From Steromphala cineraria (lineage: Eukaryota; Mollusca; Gastropoda; Trochida; Trochidae), in NCBI GenBank assembly GCA_916613615.1, contig OU744730.1, positions 4,681,582-4,745,581 of the forward strand: a stretch of DNA of 64,000 nucleotides. The letters are read 5' to 3'. A program made the translations under genes and the position numbers. Positions 36,109-47,037 of the stretch are shown in pieces. The notes under the pieces are model-generated. The model searched no databases, had not been told where the DNA came from, and saw nothing but the letters and a program-made list of their open reading frames with translations. Within the stretch, counting starts at the first letter, position 1. The number at the start of each line of letters is the position of its first letter.

Positions 36109-36751
36109 CAGAAAACAATCGTTTAAAGCATTTTGGTATCGATTTTATCATATCGATGTCAAGTTTGAAATAGTTGCTGAATATGATTGAGTGCAAACGC
36201 TGGCAGCTTAAATCACAACGTCTACCACATGGGTAGTTTCTCTTTAATGCATTCGGAAATGTTCGGTTTAACCCCAGAATTACTACACGTAGCGTAATTC
36301 TAGAGGAGATTATATAAACTATTTAACAATATAATAAGATCGTAAAACGGCAGGGCAAGGTCTTGTCAACCCTCAATGATCTATTCAAGTTTAAACGTTG
36401 TTAAGGTAGAAGAAAAAATTAGTGTTTGAAAATCAGCGACCTGTAACATTCAGCTTTAATAATTACGTTATAGGGCACTGATTTTCAGTTACACAGTGTT
36501 GATCTCATAGTTAACCTTACATAATTATGTACAGAATGCTCATGGTTGCCAATTATATAGAAGCTTAACCTATGCTCATGTTTGTCGTGAATGCTTTTAC
36601 AATTCTTTCATTATAAATTGGATCGCTTTATTCAATTTTAATGAGTTTTATAAGTGTTGTAACGAAAAGCTTTCAGAGGCTAATATTTGGCAGTTTGTTG
36701 ATATTTATTTTAACATTAGGTAAACAAAGGCATACATCGGCAACGCAATGC

Positions 36752-37089
36752 TTAAAGGGACAAAATTACTTTTTTTTAATTTGACACTGAAAATTTTACA
36801 CTTATGCTAAATGTATCATTTTGATAGGGTAAAAAACCTCATTCCACAAACCAATCATCCATAGTCAGAGAACAAAAAGATAAAGATTCCCATAAAATCC
36901 ATAGGCAGCCATTTTTGTGTGAACACCTTTAATCATTTTGTGTAAGAATAAGGAATCGCATGGCTGAACTTAACATTATATATTTGATTTATTTCTGCTT
37001 CATTTATTTTAAATTCAGTTATTCCATTTATTTTCATTTTCCTGACATCACCTTATATTCCCTCTAAAAACGTGCCACTGCCCCTTTAA
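36752..37089 (-). mobile_element. Family-1 MITE, copy 6 (diverged)
   Basis: Left end decayed (TTAAAGGGACAAAATTAC), right end intact (GTGCCACTGCCCCTTTAA). The internal body matches the family in reverse orientation. Confidence 0.85.
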
Positions 37090-37214
37090 CTCTATGTAAA
37101 TTAAACCCCGACGTGCTCCAAATTACGAAAACGAAAACGCTATAAACATAATTTGAGTAATAATAAGTCACATTTACCATGCAGTTTCCCCCCAACTATA
37201 ACGGATATTTAGCT

Positions 37215-37578
37215 TTAAAGGGGCAGTAGCACGTTTTTAGGGCGAATATAAGGTGATGTCAGGAAAATTAAAATAAATGGTTCCAATTGAAAGACAATGT
37301 ATCGAAACTATATTGAGCAGTAAAAATTCAAATTTATAACATAAAGTTTAGTAATGCAATTCATTTTTCTTACACAAAAAGAATTAAAGGTGTTCACAAA
37401 AAATGGCCGCCAATGGATTTTATGTGAATCTTCATACTTTGTCCTCTGACTATGAATGATTTGCTTGTGTAATGAGATTGATGACACTGTCAATATTTTA
37501 CATTTAGAAATAACATACAATTATCAGTGAAATATTAAAAATATAAAATTATCAAAAAACGTGCTACTGCCCCTTTAA
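37215..37578 (+). mobile_element. Family-1 MITE, copy 7
   Basis: Full-length, forward orientation, TTAA on both sides, 125 bp from copy 6 and oppositely oriented. Twelve bases beyond its right end a second partial terminus (ATACTGCCCCTTTAA, 37584-37598) remains. Confidence 0.9.
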
Positions 37579-39022
37579 GAATTATACTGCCCCTTTAACT
37601 ACACTGTTATAAGTCTAACTAGATGCTACGTAGTAACTCGTTTTCTCAACATACAAGCTACCAACGAGTTCTTCATTCTTTTTATAAAGCACGAATAGCA
37701 TTCCTCAACAAAATCTACAAGCTATATCTATAAGCTACATGGCGTCTTTGTCCTCTTCATACATATATAACTAACGAGAGTTGTTATCAGCACCGTGACC
37801 ACCGCATTCTAAACCCACCTTCCCTTTTTTTACTTTTTTTCAAAAACAGGATTACCATGATAATAGCCAAGCGGTTCTTTTCTCTGCTGTCTAAGAGACC
37901 CCATACTCGGAATATATAAATAAAAAATGTCACGGATAAGTTGTTAAGTATAATCACAAAACAGCTGATAAAATCTGGGACGTTATTGGAACATGATGCC
38001 TGATTCATTCGAGTAAATATCCTTACCAGCTTTATCTTAAGAGATCTCATCCGTTTAAAATTATGTAATATATACGAGGAATGCCTGAGAAGTGTATTAA
38101 AAATGAACCATGCATTAAAGGAAAAAGATGATTTTCGTAATCTATGACTGCGAATAAATTTTGTCTCGGTCAATGCATGACTTTATAGTAGAAGTAATCG
38201 TAATCTTTGTCATTTACTACATAACAGATTATAATAATCACTCATCTTAACATGAACATACCACTTTCAAAATTCTTTCGTCAATGGATAATCCATTGCT
38301 ATTTCTATGCTCCGAGGTGCAACTTTGATCATGTAACATTTACTTACAAATCAACTGTACCTTTTCGTTTTTAAATTCTTGAATGAAATGAACAGTTGCC
38401 ATCGATTGGGAAGGACATATTTCTTATTCATCTTGGTACTGTTGTAAGGCATACTTATACTTTAAATTTTGTGTTCACACGATTTCTTTTTATTGAGATG
38501 TTGCACGTTAATATGCTAAAATTCATACATCCTCGTTTTTCAGAGCAAATTATCCTGATTCACTTCAAATGTCTTCCTTGTGAATTTCATCAGGACAGTT
38601 TGTACCAAAATTAACCCCATGTGTGCCGTTATAAAGGGTTTGGCATGAACATGCTTAAACAAACTTGTATTTGTATCTTTGGTAGATTTCATTTCTGGTA
38701 TGTTACCGTATGTATGTAACCGTACATTGTACATTTCAAAGAAAATCTTGCCACCTGCAAGACAGAGAACTAGAAAGTGCAAGCTTTGAGCTAATTACAA
38801 TAGCCTCAATACGAGACGGTGTTGTTTTATGTCTGTTGAGAGGCTTGCAGGTCAAACAAAGCAGCAGTTATGTTAACTTACTTAAGTCAAGGATGGGTAA
38901 TTTAGGTAAAACAGATTTTCTTCATGACGAATTCCGGTGGTGATATTGTGTTGATCATCAGATAGCCGATGATGAGGTTAAACATATCCCTTCATTAGTA
39001 TTTGACATTTGTTATCTTTCAG

Positions 39023-39154
39023 GTGCTTTCCTCATCCCGTATTTCTTCTTCCTGTGCACTGTCGGACTTCCGCTATTCTTCATGGAAATATCTCTCGGTC
39101 AGTTCTCTGGAAAGGGAGCGTTGCACGTATGGAGCATCTGTCCTTTGTTTAAAG
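39023..39154 (+). CDS. SLC6 transporter exon 2 (end of TM1, TM2, first intracellular loop)
   Basis: First exon shared by all three starts, residues 72-115 in 1A numbering. Acceptor TTTCAG and donor GTAGGT, phase 1 at both ends. It reads GAFLIPYFF, then TM2 with GLPLFFMEISLGQFSGKGAL and ends in CPLFKG. The Tyr of IPY matches the Tyr of the chloride site in serotonin/GABA transporters, and MEISLGQ is the classic SLC6 TM2/IL1 motif. Together with exon 1 it rebuilds NGGGAFLIPYF without gap or insertion, which confirms the long splice from any of the first exons. Confidence 0.95.
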
Positions 39155-39357
39155 GTAGGTACTATAGTACAGTAGAGGTCAAAATAGGGTGAACGGTTAA
39201 CAGTACGAGTGCAGGACGGGTACAGTATGGATCATAATAGGTATAAGTTTGCAGTGTATGTCATCTGTAACTGTAATCTGTGACTGTAAAGAATGGTTCC
39301 TCTATTTTAGCTCTGCTTGTATAGCATTAATCATCTATACTACAAGCTATGGGTGAT

Positions 39358-39690
39358 CCGCTGTATAACGGTTTCCCTGTATAGTGAAGGTCCTCTGTAT
39401 ATCGTTTCCTTGTTCAATGAGGTCCTCTGTATATCGTTTCCTTGTTCAGTGGGGTCCTCTGTATAACGGTTTCCTTGTTCAGTGAAGTTCCTCTGTATAT
39501 AACGGTTTCCTTGTTTAGTGAGGTCTTCTGTATATCGTTTCCTTGTTCAGTGAGGTCCTCTGTATAACGGTTTCCTTGTTTAGTGAAGGTCCTCTGTATA
39601 TCGTTTCCTTGTTTAGTGAGGTCCTCCGTCTAACTGTTTCCTTGTACATCTAGGTCCTCTGTATAATGGTTTCCTTGTACAGTGAATATG
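39358..39690 (+). repeat. Minisatellite of about 33 bp in intron 2, ten units
   Basis: The unit GGTCCTCTGTATAACGGTTT, CCTTGTTCAGTGA alternates between ...TATAACGG and ...TATATCG forms. Confidence 0.9.
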
Positions 39691-39774
39691 TTGTTACTTA
39701 ATTCTTGTACAACTCTTCTAGACAATAATTCACAACTGTTTTAAGACAACTCAATCTATTATATATGCTTTCAG

Positions 39775-40099
39775 GTTTAGGTTATTGCATGAACATCGCC
39801 TCCTTCATTTGTGCCTTTTACTTTAACCTGATCATCGCCTGGGTCCTCTACTACCTCGTGATGTCATTCGCTAAAACACTCCCCTGGGTCACGTGCGACA
39901 ACTGGTGGAATACACCCATCTGTTCCTCCTTCCAGTCGTTCAGCCATTCAGGGAACAGCACTCTCGATGGAACAGGGGTTTTGATGACTAACAATATGAC
40001 CATATATCCAAATGTTTCCTACAGCTATTTAAATAAATATGACAATGGAACTTTTATGGTATCCAACGAAACCCGATCGGCTGTGGAAGAGTTTTGGCA
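39775..40099 (+). CDS. SLC6 transporter exon 3 (TM3 and large glycosylated extracellular loop 2)
   Basis: Residues 116-223, with the first two bases of codon 224. Acceptor TTTCAG, donor GTAAGT, phase 1 in and phase 2 out. TM3 (about 120-146) reads AFYFNLIIAWVLYYL. EL2 holds the conserved cysteine pair (C156 and C165 in TCDNWWNTPIC) and five N-glycosylation sequons (N176, N189, N195, N206, N213), so this loop is extracellular and probably heavily glycosylated. The loop ends in EEFWQ, matching the family's EEFW before TM4. Oddity: the almost invariant substrate-contacting Tyr of TM3 (LeuT Y108, SERT Y176) is Phe here (F132, codon 39822-39824). Confidence 0.95.
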
Positions 40100-40161
40100 G
40101 TAAGTGGTTATCGGTCTGCTAAAATGTGTAGAAAAGCGCAAATGGTTCAACCTACTAAACA

Positions 40162-40497
40162 CGATTCTAAGAGGTAGATGAAGTCATCAAAGGGGTGATC
40201 AAACCTCTGTTTGAATAAGAACAATTCAAGGTTTTTAGTAGTTTTAAAGGGGCAGAACTTTGCATCACAAACCATTATAAAAGTTCAACTAATAAAAACA
40301 CTAGCATGGGAAGGGTATTTGGTCATTGACCCCTATTCACTAGCCTAAACGGGACTTTTGAACAGCGTTGCTGATTGCATAACTAACTTTGCTTGCCTCA
40401 AATCAAGCTTCTTTCTCAATAAGCCACACATTCGACTAATTCAGCAAAAGTTGGATCAATATTTTATGACTTGATCTACCTCTTTGGTAAACGAATG
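40162..40497. mobile_element. Family-2 MITE, copy 4 (diverged), about 60 bases after exon 3
   Basis: The terminal repeats are recognisable (GAGGTAGATGAAGTCAT / ATGACTTGATCTACCTC) but the outermost bases have decayed. Both ends are approximate. Confidence 0.75.
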
Positions 40498-41376
40498 ACA
40501 AAAACAGAGGCTGAGAAATCGAAACTATGATATAGGAACAAGCCAATTTCACCGAAGGCTGTTGTGAAAATGTTTTAAAAGGTGCCCAGGATAAGTCAAT
40601 TAACTAGTTGCTTATTCAAATCAAATTCGGATGATGAAAAGTCCTAGTGGTTTTAAGTGCAGAACATAATTTTTTTTTATATTTTCGATGTGTGCTTACA
40701 TTTAACATAACTTCGTGTTTTGTGACTTCGTCTTATTTGTTCTGCTTCATTCTGCTACGTCAGCTTGTTTTTTTCCACATGGATACATCCATGCTGTGCT
40801 ATTTATTAGGGCAAAGCTATCTATGTAACAGGCCAGTTAAATGACCTGGGATGAAAAAGTAAGGGGATTGTGATAATTTGCTTCATGCATCTCGAACAAC
40901 AACATGTCAAGAAACAACTGTAGGATATAGAGAAACCATTTGACCTCCGATATTGTAAGGTTATAGAACCTGACAGCATCCTCACGCGTTTCTTTCCTGT
41001 CAGGGTCAACAACCTTACCATATCCTCGGTTTCATGGATTCTCCTTATAATAACCACCGTAAGCAATTCGTTGCATTTGGTTTGATTAAGGAGGATTGTT
41101 TAATATTTAGCTATGCTATTTTTTCTATTGTCTCCTACACTGCTAAGCAGGGAGTTCTGAAATGTGGTCATTCCCATTATTGACATTGATTCATCGCCTA
41201 TTATTTAAGTATTAGCAATGCTTTGTCTCAGTTATCTTATACAGATAAGTTAGATGATGATGTTTGTAAGATGGAAATATCTTAATATTGAACATGGTAT
41301 GACAATAATGAAACCTCTTGAATGATCCTTGATATTTGATTTAAAGTGCTCTTTTCTGAATATCCATTCCTGCTAG

Positions 41377-41509
41377 ATTCAACACACTTCGGGTATCTCC
41401 GGGTCTGGACGATATGGGGGAGATACAATGGCATCTCGTGGCGTCCCTCTTTGCAGCATGGGTCTTCATCTTCCTCTGTCTCATCAAGGGCGTCAAGTCT
41501 GTAGGAAAG
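41377..41509 (+). CDS. SLC6 transporter exon 4 (TM4)
   Basis: Residue 224 (split codon) to 268. Acceptor TGCTAG, donor GTCAGT, phase 2 in and phase 0 out. It reads ...RVSPGLDDMGEIQWHL, then TM4 (about 242-260), then LIKGVKSVGK, the family's WKGVKSTGK segment leading into TM5. The last 27 bases and the donor are repeated at 41747-41780 in the next intron, together with about 264 bp of intron. Confidence 0.93.
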
Positions 41510-41746
41510 GTCAGTTCTGAATCTTGTACAATATGTGAGGCTACACTCCATTATACATGGAGAGGTGCATCTTTAACTCTGTGCAAACCCTGTGCCTGCC
41601 TTTGTTGTAATACAAACACCTCTCGAGCTTTCGGTGCATTTACCTAGCATCACACAATGTCAACACTATTCTTTTACACACATTTAGCCAAAGAAAAATG
41701 AGTTCGGGTAGATAGCTCGATTGTCACAGAATCCAATTTGAATTAC

Positions 41747-42000
41747 ATCAAGGGCGTCAAGTCTGTAGGCAAGGTCAGTCCTGGGCCGGGTGTAATAAAT
41801 AAGGCTACACTCCGATACACCTGGAGATGTGAATATCAACTCTGTGCTTGCCCTTGTTGTAATATAAGCGCTTCTTGAGCTTTCGGTGCATTCACCTAAC
41901 GTCAACAAATATCAACACTAATTTTATGTACAAATTCAGCCCAAAAAATAGCTTTTGTGTAGATAGCTGGATTGTCACAGAATCCAATTTGAATTACATG
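41747..42000 (+). repeat. Second unit of a 264-bp tandem duplication containing the end of exon 4
   Basis: Repeats 41483-41746: the last 27 coding bases of exon 4, the donor (AAG|GTCAGT at 41773/41774) and about 235 bases of intron, including AGCTTTCGGTGCATT and GATTGTCACAGAATCC. It leaves a second, identical donor core in the intron. Retaining the intron up to it would hit a TAG at about 41645. Confidence 0.88.
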
Positions 42001-42599
42001 ACAGTGTTCGGTGAAGTGCAATGTGCAGTTTGCGGGAATAGATTTTGCCGATCATACGGATATGACAAAAGTTTTTACCAGGATTACACTCTACATACAA
42101 CTATTTTTATTGCATCCAGGCTCGTATTATGACAGATGTTTGCGTTGGAATTCATGACTTGATTAACCGCTATGAAGAGAATATCGGACGGTTATCTTTG
42201 AGGAAAACTATAATGATTTTCATAAAGAATGATCCCTATGAATATTTGATATATAGGAAGGGCATACACATATTTCTCTTTTTAACAGTTTATGCAACTT
42301 CGCATATCAAATGATAGTATATACGTAGAGTGTATCGATAAAAAAGATTCAGCAAAACCTTTTGACTCCGTTTCGGAGGCCCTTTTAAAAACAACACCGA
42401 TGTTGACTGAACAACCTCGCAAATAATGTAATTGCCCATATCAACTGATGTGCGTTGCGGTAGTCTTCCCTTTATGTTAATTCTTGCACAATCCCCACAT
42501 GTCTTGTTCTTGAAATACCCTGGCCAACCTTACCCAGTTTGCTGCCATGACACGTTCATTCCTCTTCATATAATTTTTTTTTTATAAAACTCCCAACAG

Positions 42600-42734
42600 G
42601 TCGTGTACGTGACTGCTACCCTGCCCTACCTACTCATCACGTGTATTCTGATCCGCGCTGTGACCCTGGAGGGAGCTCGGGAGGGAATTATCTACTATAT
42701 CAAACCAGACTTCAACAGACTTGCAGAAGCCCAG
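42600..42734 (+). CDS. SLC6 transporter exon 5 (TM5 and extracellular loop 3)
   Basis: Residues 269-313, 45 complete codons. Acceptor CAACAG, donor GTTGGT, phase 0 on both sides. TM5 starts VVYVTATLPYLLIT and is followed by RAVTLEGAREGIIYYIKPDF, the conserved EL3 motif (R-x-V-T-L-x-GA-x-x-GI-x-Y-x-x-P-D). It ends LAEAQ, just before TM6. Confidence 0.95.
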
Positions 42735-43352
42735 GTTGGTGATATCCACACACATATTTAGAAAACCTTATGTTAAGAGCCGTTTACTTTATTGTAGTAT
42801 TCTTTCTTACCAAGAAGTTGAAAACGCTGTTGGTACATAGATATATCAATTTCAATTGTAGTGTATAGGTCCTGCTTCTCTACTTCAAGCTGAATACGTT
42901 TTTCGAGTGATTTTTACTTCAAATTCTATTTGAAATTAATTCAAAAAAGCTTTACACCTTTACGAAAGCATCAACGAAAATGTTGAATAAAATAATATTG
43001 GATAAGTGAAATTAGAAATACATTATTACATGATGGCTTATTTTATTGATTAAGATCATTTGGAGCAGTATATGAAACCAACACAATATCAAACAAAGAT
43101 ATAAAAGATTTAACTTATCAAATTAAATTGTCCTTTAATAACAGCTCACTTTTACAGTGTTCCTGGAAATTACATTAGTGACCTAGAACGTATAGATCAT
43201 ATTATTTCAATAGCTTTAAAGACAAAAGAAGTGAAACTTTTCTGGTGCTGCGACGTTTAAGTATGTCATTTGGTCACGACAGCTCAATTCCGTGTTTGGA
43301 ATCTGAACTAAATGACAGGTAAGTACTGACAGTGACGTTTTCTCTGCTACAG

Positions 43353-43456
43353 GTGTGGTTGGAAGCGATGCTACAAATGTTCTACTCTCTGGGAGTCACG
43401 TGGGGTGGACTTCACACCATGGCCAGCTACAACAAGTTCTCCAACAACTGCTACAG
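43353..43456 (+). CDS. SLC6 transporter exon 6 (TM6, unwound substrate/Na1 helix)
   Basis: Residues 314-347, with the first two bases of codon 348. Acceptor CTACAG, donor GTATTC, phase 0 in and phase 2 out. It reads [19 protein letters not shown] and then [12 protein letters not shown]321 and S325 match the chloride-site Gln and Ser (SERT Q332, S336), and S325 also equals the Na1 Thr of LeuT (T254). The TWGG turn is closest to the AWGG of glycine transporters rather than the monoamine or GABA patterns, which is my main reason for placing the protein in the amino-acid branch. The donor is non-optimal (GTATTC) and a MITE starts 24 bases downstream. Confidence 0.93.
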
Positions 43457-43480
43457 GTATTCATGGATATCATATAAACC

Positions 43481-43826
43481 CATGCTCTCCCCACAGAGGC
43501 AGATCAAGTCGAGAAATGCTGATACAGCCTCTGTTATATTACGCCGAAATCCCTGGGTTCCGCAAAAAAATTTGCACCACAATTCATTTGAATTTCTTTA
43601 TCAAATGACAACGCTTCTCGCATGGAAAGGGTGGTTCATATCACAATGCCTTTGCCATCACTTAGTAGCCAAAATGCTGATTTAAGAACAGCGTCGCTGA
43701 TTGCACAAGTAACTTTGATTGCCTCCAATCAGGCGTCTCCAATTCTATCCCACAAACTCGGCGTAATAGAACAGAGGCTGTATCAACATTTCATGACTTG
43801 ATCTGCCTCCGTGAGGAGAGAATATG
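43481..43826. mobile_element. Family-2 MITE, copy 5, 24 bases after exon 6
   Basis: CATGCTCTCCCCACAGAGG ... GAGGAGAGAATATG, with TAAACC directly on both sides as the remaining part of a target duplication. The full internal body is present. Confidence 0.87.
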
Positions 43827-44324
43827 TAAACCTGATCTTTCAAGACGACAAACACAAGAGTATTGGCGGAGATTAGATCTAAGGATGAAGCATCAAATTA
43901 CAGTATCTTCAACCATGATTATAACGATTATAGGGTAATGTGTGATCCCATCTGATACATCCAAGGATCCATGAAATGCACAGGAGGACGTAACTTCGAT
44001 CCAGGTATTTAATCCAGTTTCAATATCTGAAACCATGTCAATATTATTTTAACTCTTCTTAGGCAATAAGACAGTTAAACTCGTCCGGTCGACTGCGAAA
44101 TATCGTTTATTCTCCAAAACTTGCTGCTTTAAGAATATATATCCCTTTGTCAGAACAAGCAATAAATACGTTCATGCAGAGCGCATGAGAATCAAATAAC
44201 TATATATGCCCAGTTGACGACCCCACAAACCCTATACTTCAATGAGAAAGCAGATACTTGCCATACATTTAATTCTCGCTTTCGCTCTGTTCATACTTAA
44301 TCATAAACTCGTTTAATAAGGTCA

Positions 44325-45020
44325 ATGATTTCGTTGCTCAACGTTACATATAAAATTGGATCATCAACTATAGCAAATAGGATAAAAGCTGTCCTACCTT
44401 CTGTAATAAACGAAGACCAAAAAGGATTTATGTCCAAAAGATATATTGGAGAATGTACTCGCTTAATATATGATATCATTGACTATACAGATTCTATGCA
44501 AATTCCAGGCATTCTACTTCTTATTGACTTTGAGAAAGCATTCGATTCCGTTGACTGGAACTTCATTCAAAAGGTTCTGGAATTTTTCAATTTTGGGTCA
44601 TCTATTACGAGATGGATAAACACGTTTTTATATAACATTCAATCATGTGTTGTAGTAAACGGTTTCCTCTCAAATTATTTTGACATATCCAGAGGATGTA
44701 GACAAGGAGATCCTATATCTCCATATATATTTCTATTATGCGCTGAAGTCCTGGCAATCATGATAAGAACTAATCCAAAGATTAAAGGTATAACCATTGG
44801 AGATACTGAATATCTTATTTCTCAATACGCTGATGATACCTCACTTATCTTAGATGGTACTGAAAAATGCTTAAAGGCGACTTTAGAAACACTGAAACAC
44901 TATGCCTCATTTTCAGGATTAAAAATAAATGTGAAAAAAACCACAGGTATTATGGATAGGCGCTGCGAAAAACTCAAAAAGAAAACTTTGTCGAAACTGG
45001 AATTTAGACTGGAAGAATGA
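44325..45020 (+). pseudogene. LINE reverse transcriptase, N-terminal fragment before a frameshift
   Basis: Codes for the RT palm and fingers: DFEKAFDSVDW (catalytic Asp block A), GCRQGDPISPYIF, and QYADDTSLIL with the YADD catalytic pair. The first Met (44325) lies in the target duplication and is not native. After INVKKT, near 44930-44946 in an A-rich stretch (GTGAAAAAAACC), the natural frame is lost. The frame continues in another register for about 25 codons to the stop at 45018. A one-base insertion or deletion is the simplest cause. Confidence 0.85.
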
Positions 45021-46698
45021 CACCTTTACACTACTCGGAATCATATTTACCCACAATGTAGCAGAAATGGTAGAACGCAACTATAAAGATAAACTTAAAA
45101 CCTTTAAGATATCTATGAACCAATGGATGGCTAGAGACATAACTCCACTAGGTCGCAATACCATTCTTAAAAGCTTACTTTTACCACAAATTAACCATTT
45201 ATTTGCAACTTTACCAAACCCAAGCGATCAAATGATAAGAGAAATTGAACAACTCTGCTACAAGTTTATATGGAAAAACAAACCCGACAAAGTTAATCGT
45301 GACACTATTACTAACAACTATGAACAAGGCGGAATAAGGCTTCCAGATATAAGAAGTCTCATTCAATCACAAAAAAATTCTTGGATGAAAAAATTAAACA
45401 ACTCTGATTCAAAAATAAAGACACTGCTACAAACAAGCATTAAAAGTAATATAGACAGCCTTATACAAACATTTGAAACACACATAACCGAATCTGTAAT
45501 AACAACCCGAACAAATCACTTTTGGAGAGACACATTAACATCGTGGGGCAAATTTATTAACAAAAAAGGTCAAAACGCTAAAAACGCCGACGATGTCTTA
45601 TCGCAACCCATTTGGCAAAATGAAAATATCAAGATAGGTGGAAGACCTATCAATTATAAACATTACTCCTGTAAAGGGATCACTTACATAAACGACATCA
45701 TTGATAGCCATGGTAATTTCCTATCCCTGGAACAATTAAGAAATACGTTTGGTTGCAAGACAAATTTCCTTGATTACCAAGGGATAATAGAAGCTATAAA
45801 ATATAACTGCAAGTCAATAAACGTTCATATTGAAAAGAAAATACCACTGCCAATTTTAACCTTATTTTTACAAAATATAACTGGCGACCCAAAAGGCTGT
45901 AGAGATATATATGACATACTAATAAACAGAAAAGGCACAAAAACTCTCAAATACCGAGATAAATTGCAAAAAGATCTAAATGAAATTATTAACGAAAATA
46001 CATGGGAAACCATAGAAAGATTAACATTTAAATCCTACAATAGTGCTAAACATTCATGGCTCCAATATAGTATATTGCATAGATTTCTTCCAACAAATGA
46101 GCTTCTTACAAAAATGAGATACAAAGAATCAAACAAATGCACATTTTGCAAAACAGAAAACGAGTCAATTCTACATATATTTTATGATTGTAAGTTTACA
46201 AAAACTATATGGAAAAAATTGGAAGAATGGATACTTGAAAAAACAGGAACCGATATCATATTTTCTAAAAAGAATATCATCTTAGGATATACCGAAAAAC
46301 GAAACTATGTCCTGAATTTGCTGATAACCATTGTTAAATACAATATATTTAAAATGAAACAACAGGAGAAAATCCCAAACTTTAAACATGTACAAGAGGA
46401 AATTAAAACAGCATATTTTGTTGACCGATTTAACGCCTACATAAATTGTAAATATGACAGCTTTATGAATTTCTGGTCAATTTGTCATTATCTAGTCTGA
46501 ATTATTAGATCAGTTTTTACTACCTAATGTCAGATTGAACTTTGAATATTTAATTGTCCATACATCAAATCTTGTGTACGTTGTTAAATTATTACTTGTA
46601 TATACGTGTTACAAGTTTGTTATGTATGGAACTGTTATTCTTACATGTCCTTTTTCTGTATGGAGTTTTGAAAAATAAAAAGTTAAAAAAAAAAAAAA
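44330..46698 (+). mobile_element. 5'-truncated L1/Tx1-like LINE in intron 6
   Basis: A non-LTR retrotransposon inserted in sense orientation in the transporter intron. A 9-bp target duplication GTCAATGAT flanks it (44321-44329 and 46699-46707) and it ends in a poly(A) run. The reverse transcriptase begins abruptly at ISLLNVTYK, so the endonuclease domain and 5' part were never copied. The 3' UTR is about 180 bases. Near-perfect target duplication and long open frames indicate a fairly recent insertion. Confidence 0.93.
45067..46500 (+). pseudogene. LINE reverse transcriptase, thumb and C-terminal zinc-binding part
   Basis: The open frame resumes upstream of the given ATG, at about 44942. It reads through LDWKNDTFTLLGI and the thumb region to a C-terminal CTFCKTENESILHIFYDC motif, the C-x2-C...H-x4-C pattern of the zinc-binding domain that ends L1-type ORF2 proteins. 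It stops at 46498-46500. It is split from the catalytic part by the frameshift, so the copy is inactive. Confidence 0.85.
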
Positions 46699-46729
46699 GT
46701 CAATGATATGTCATCCAGTAACCGATATC

Positions 46730-46858
46730 TGATACTAACGTTCCTCAGTGAAGGTACGAGTTTTTACGCAGGCTTCGCAATCTTCTTAGTTCTCGGATAT
46801 ATGGCCAACAACATCGGCTGTCTCCGAGGTAGTCAGAGCAGATGAGTTGATTTAATAG
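46730..46858 (+). pseudogene. Broken duplicate of transporter exon 7
   Basis: Copy of 46921-47049 (offset 191 bp). It lacks the acceptor and the first 8 exon bases, and has a 5-base deletion (ATCGGCTGTCTCC against ATAGGAGTTCCTGTCTCC) that shifts the frame; the donor is changed to GATGAG. It still reads ILTFLSEGTSFYAGFAIF before the deletion. It begins about 20 bases after the LINE's 3' target duplication. It cannot act as an alternative exon. Confidence 0.88.
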
Positions 46859-46912
46859 TGAGTGAGTTGGGATTGACGTGTTGGCATTCATATGTTTTAC
46901 TATGTTCTTCAG

Positions 46913-47037
46913 AGACGCTGTGATACTAACGTTCCTCAGTGAAGGTACGAGTTTCTACGCAGGCTTCGCCATCTTCTCAATCCTGGGTTATATGGCCAAC
47001 AACATAGGAGTTCCTGTCTCCGAGGTAGTCAGAGCAG
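46913..47037 (+). CDS. SLC6 transporter exon 7 (TM7, start of extracellular loop 4)
   Basis: Residues 348-389 plus the first base of 390. Acceptor TTCTTCAG, donor GTGTGT, phase 2 in and phase 1 out. It reads DAVILTFLSEGTSFYAGFA, then FSILGYMANNIGVPVSEV, matching the family without a gap. Oddity: the Asn that ligates Na1 and borders the chloride site (LeuT N286, SERT N368) is Ser (S357), and the next residue is Glu (E358). A broken copy of this exon lies 191 bp upstream. Confidence 0.93.

Larger units (their letters stand above)
36120..39022 (+). other. Intron sequence between exons 1C and 2
   Basis: Apart from two family-1 MITEs (36752-37089, 37215-37578) it shows no exon. Frames at 37787-38943 lack splice context and homology. 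Confidence 0.5.

Noticed and set aside
35634..36173. Open frames giving poly-Ser (+) and poly-Leu (-) proteins of about 180 aa
   Set aside because: Every frame of an AGT/AGC repeat stays open. There is no start context, splice site or conserved flank.
46730..46858. Mutually exclusive alternative exon 7
   Set aside because: The acceptor is missing, a 5-base deletion breaks the frame and the donor is lost.
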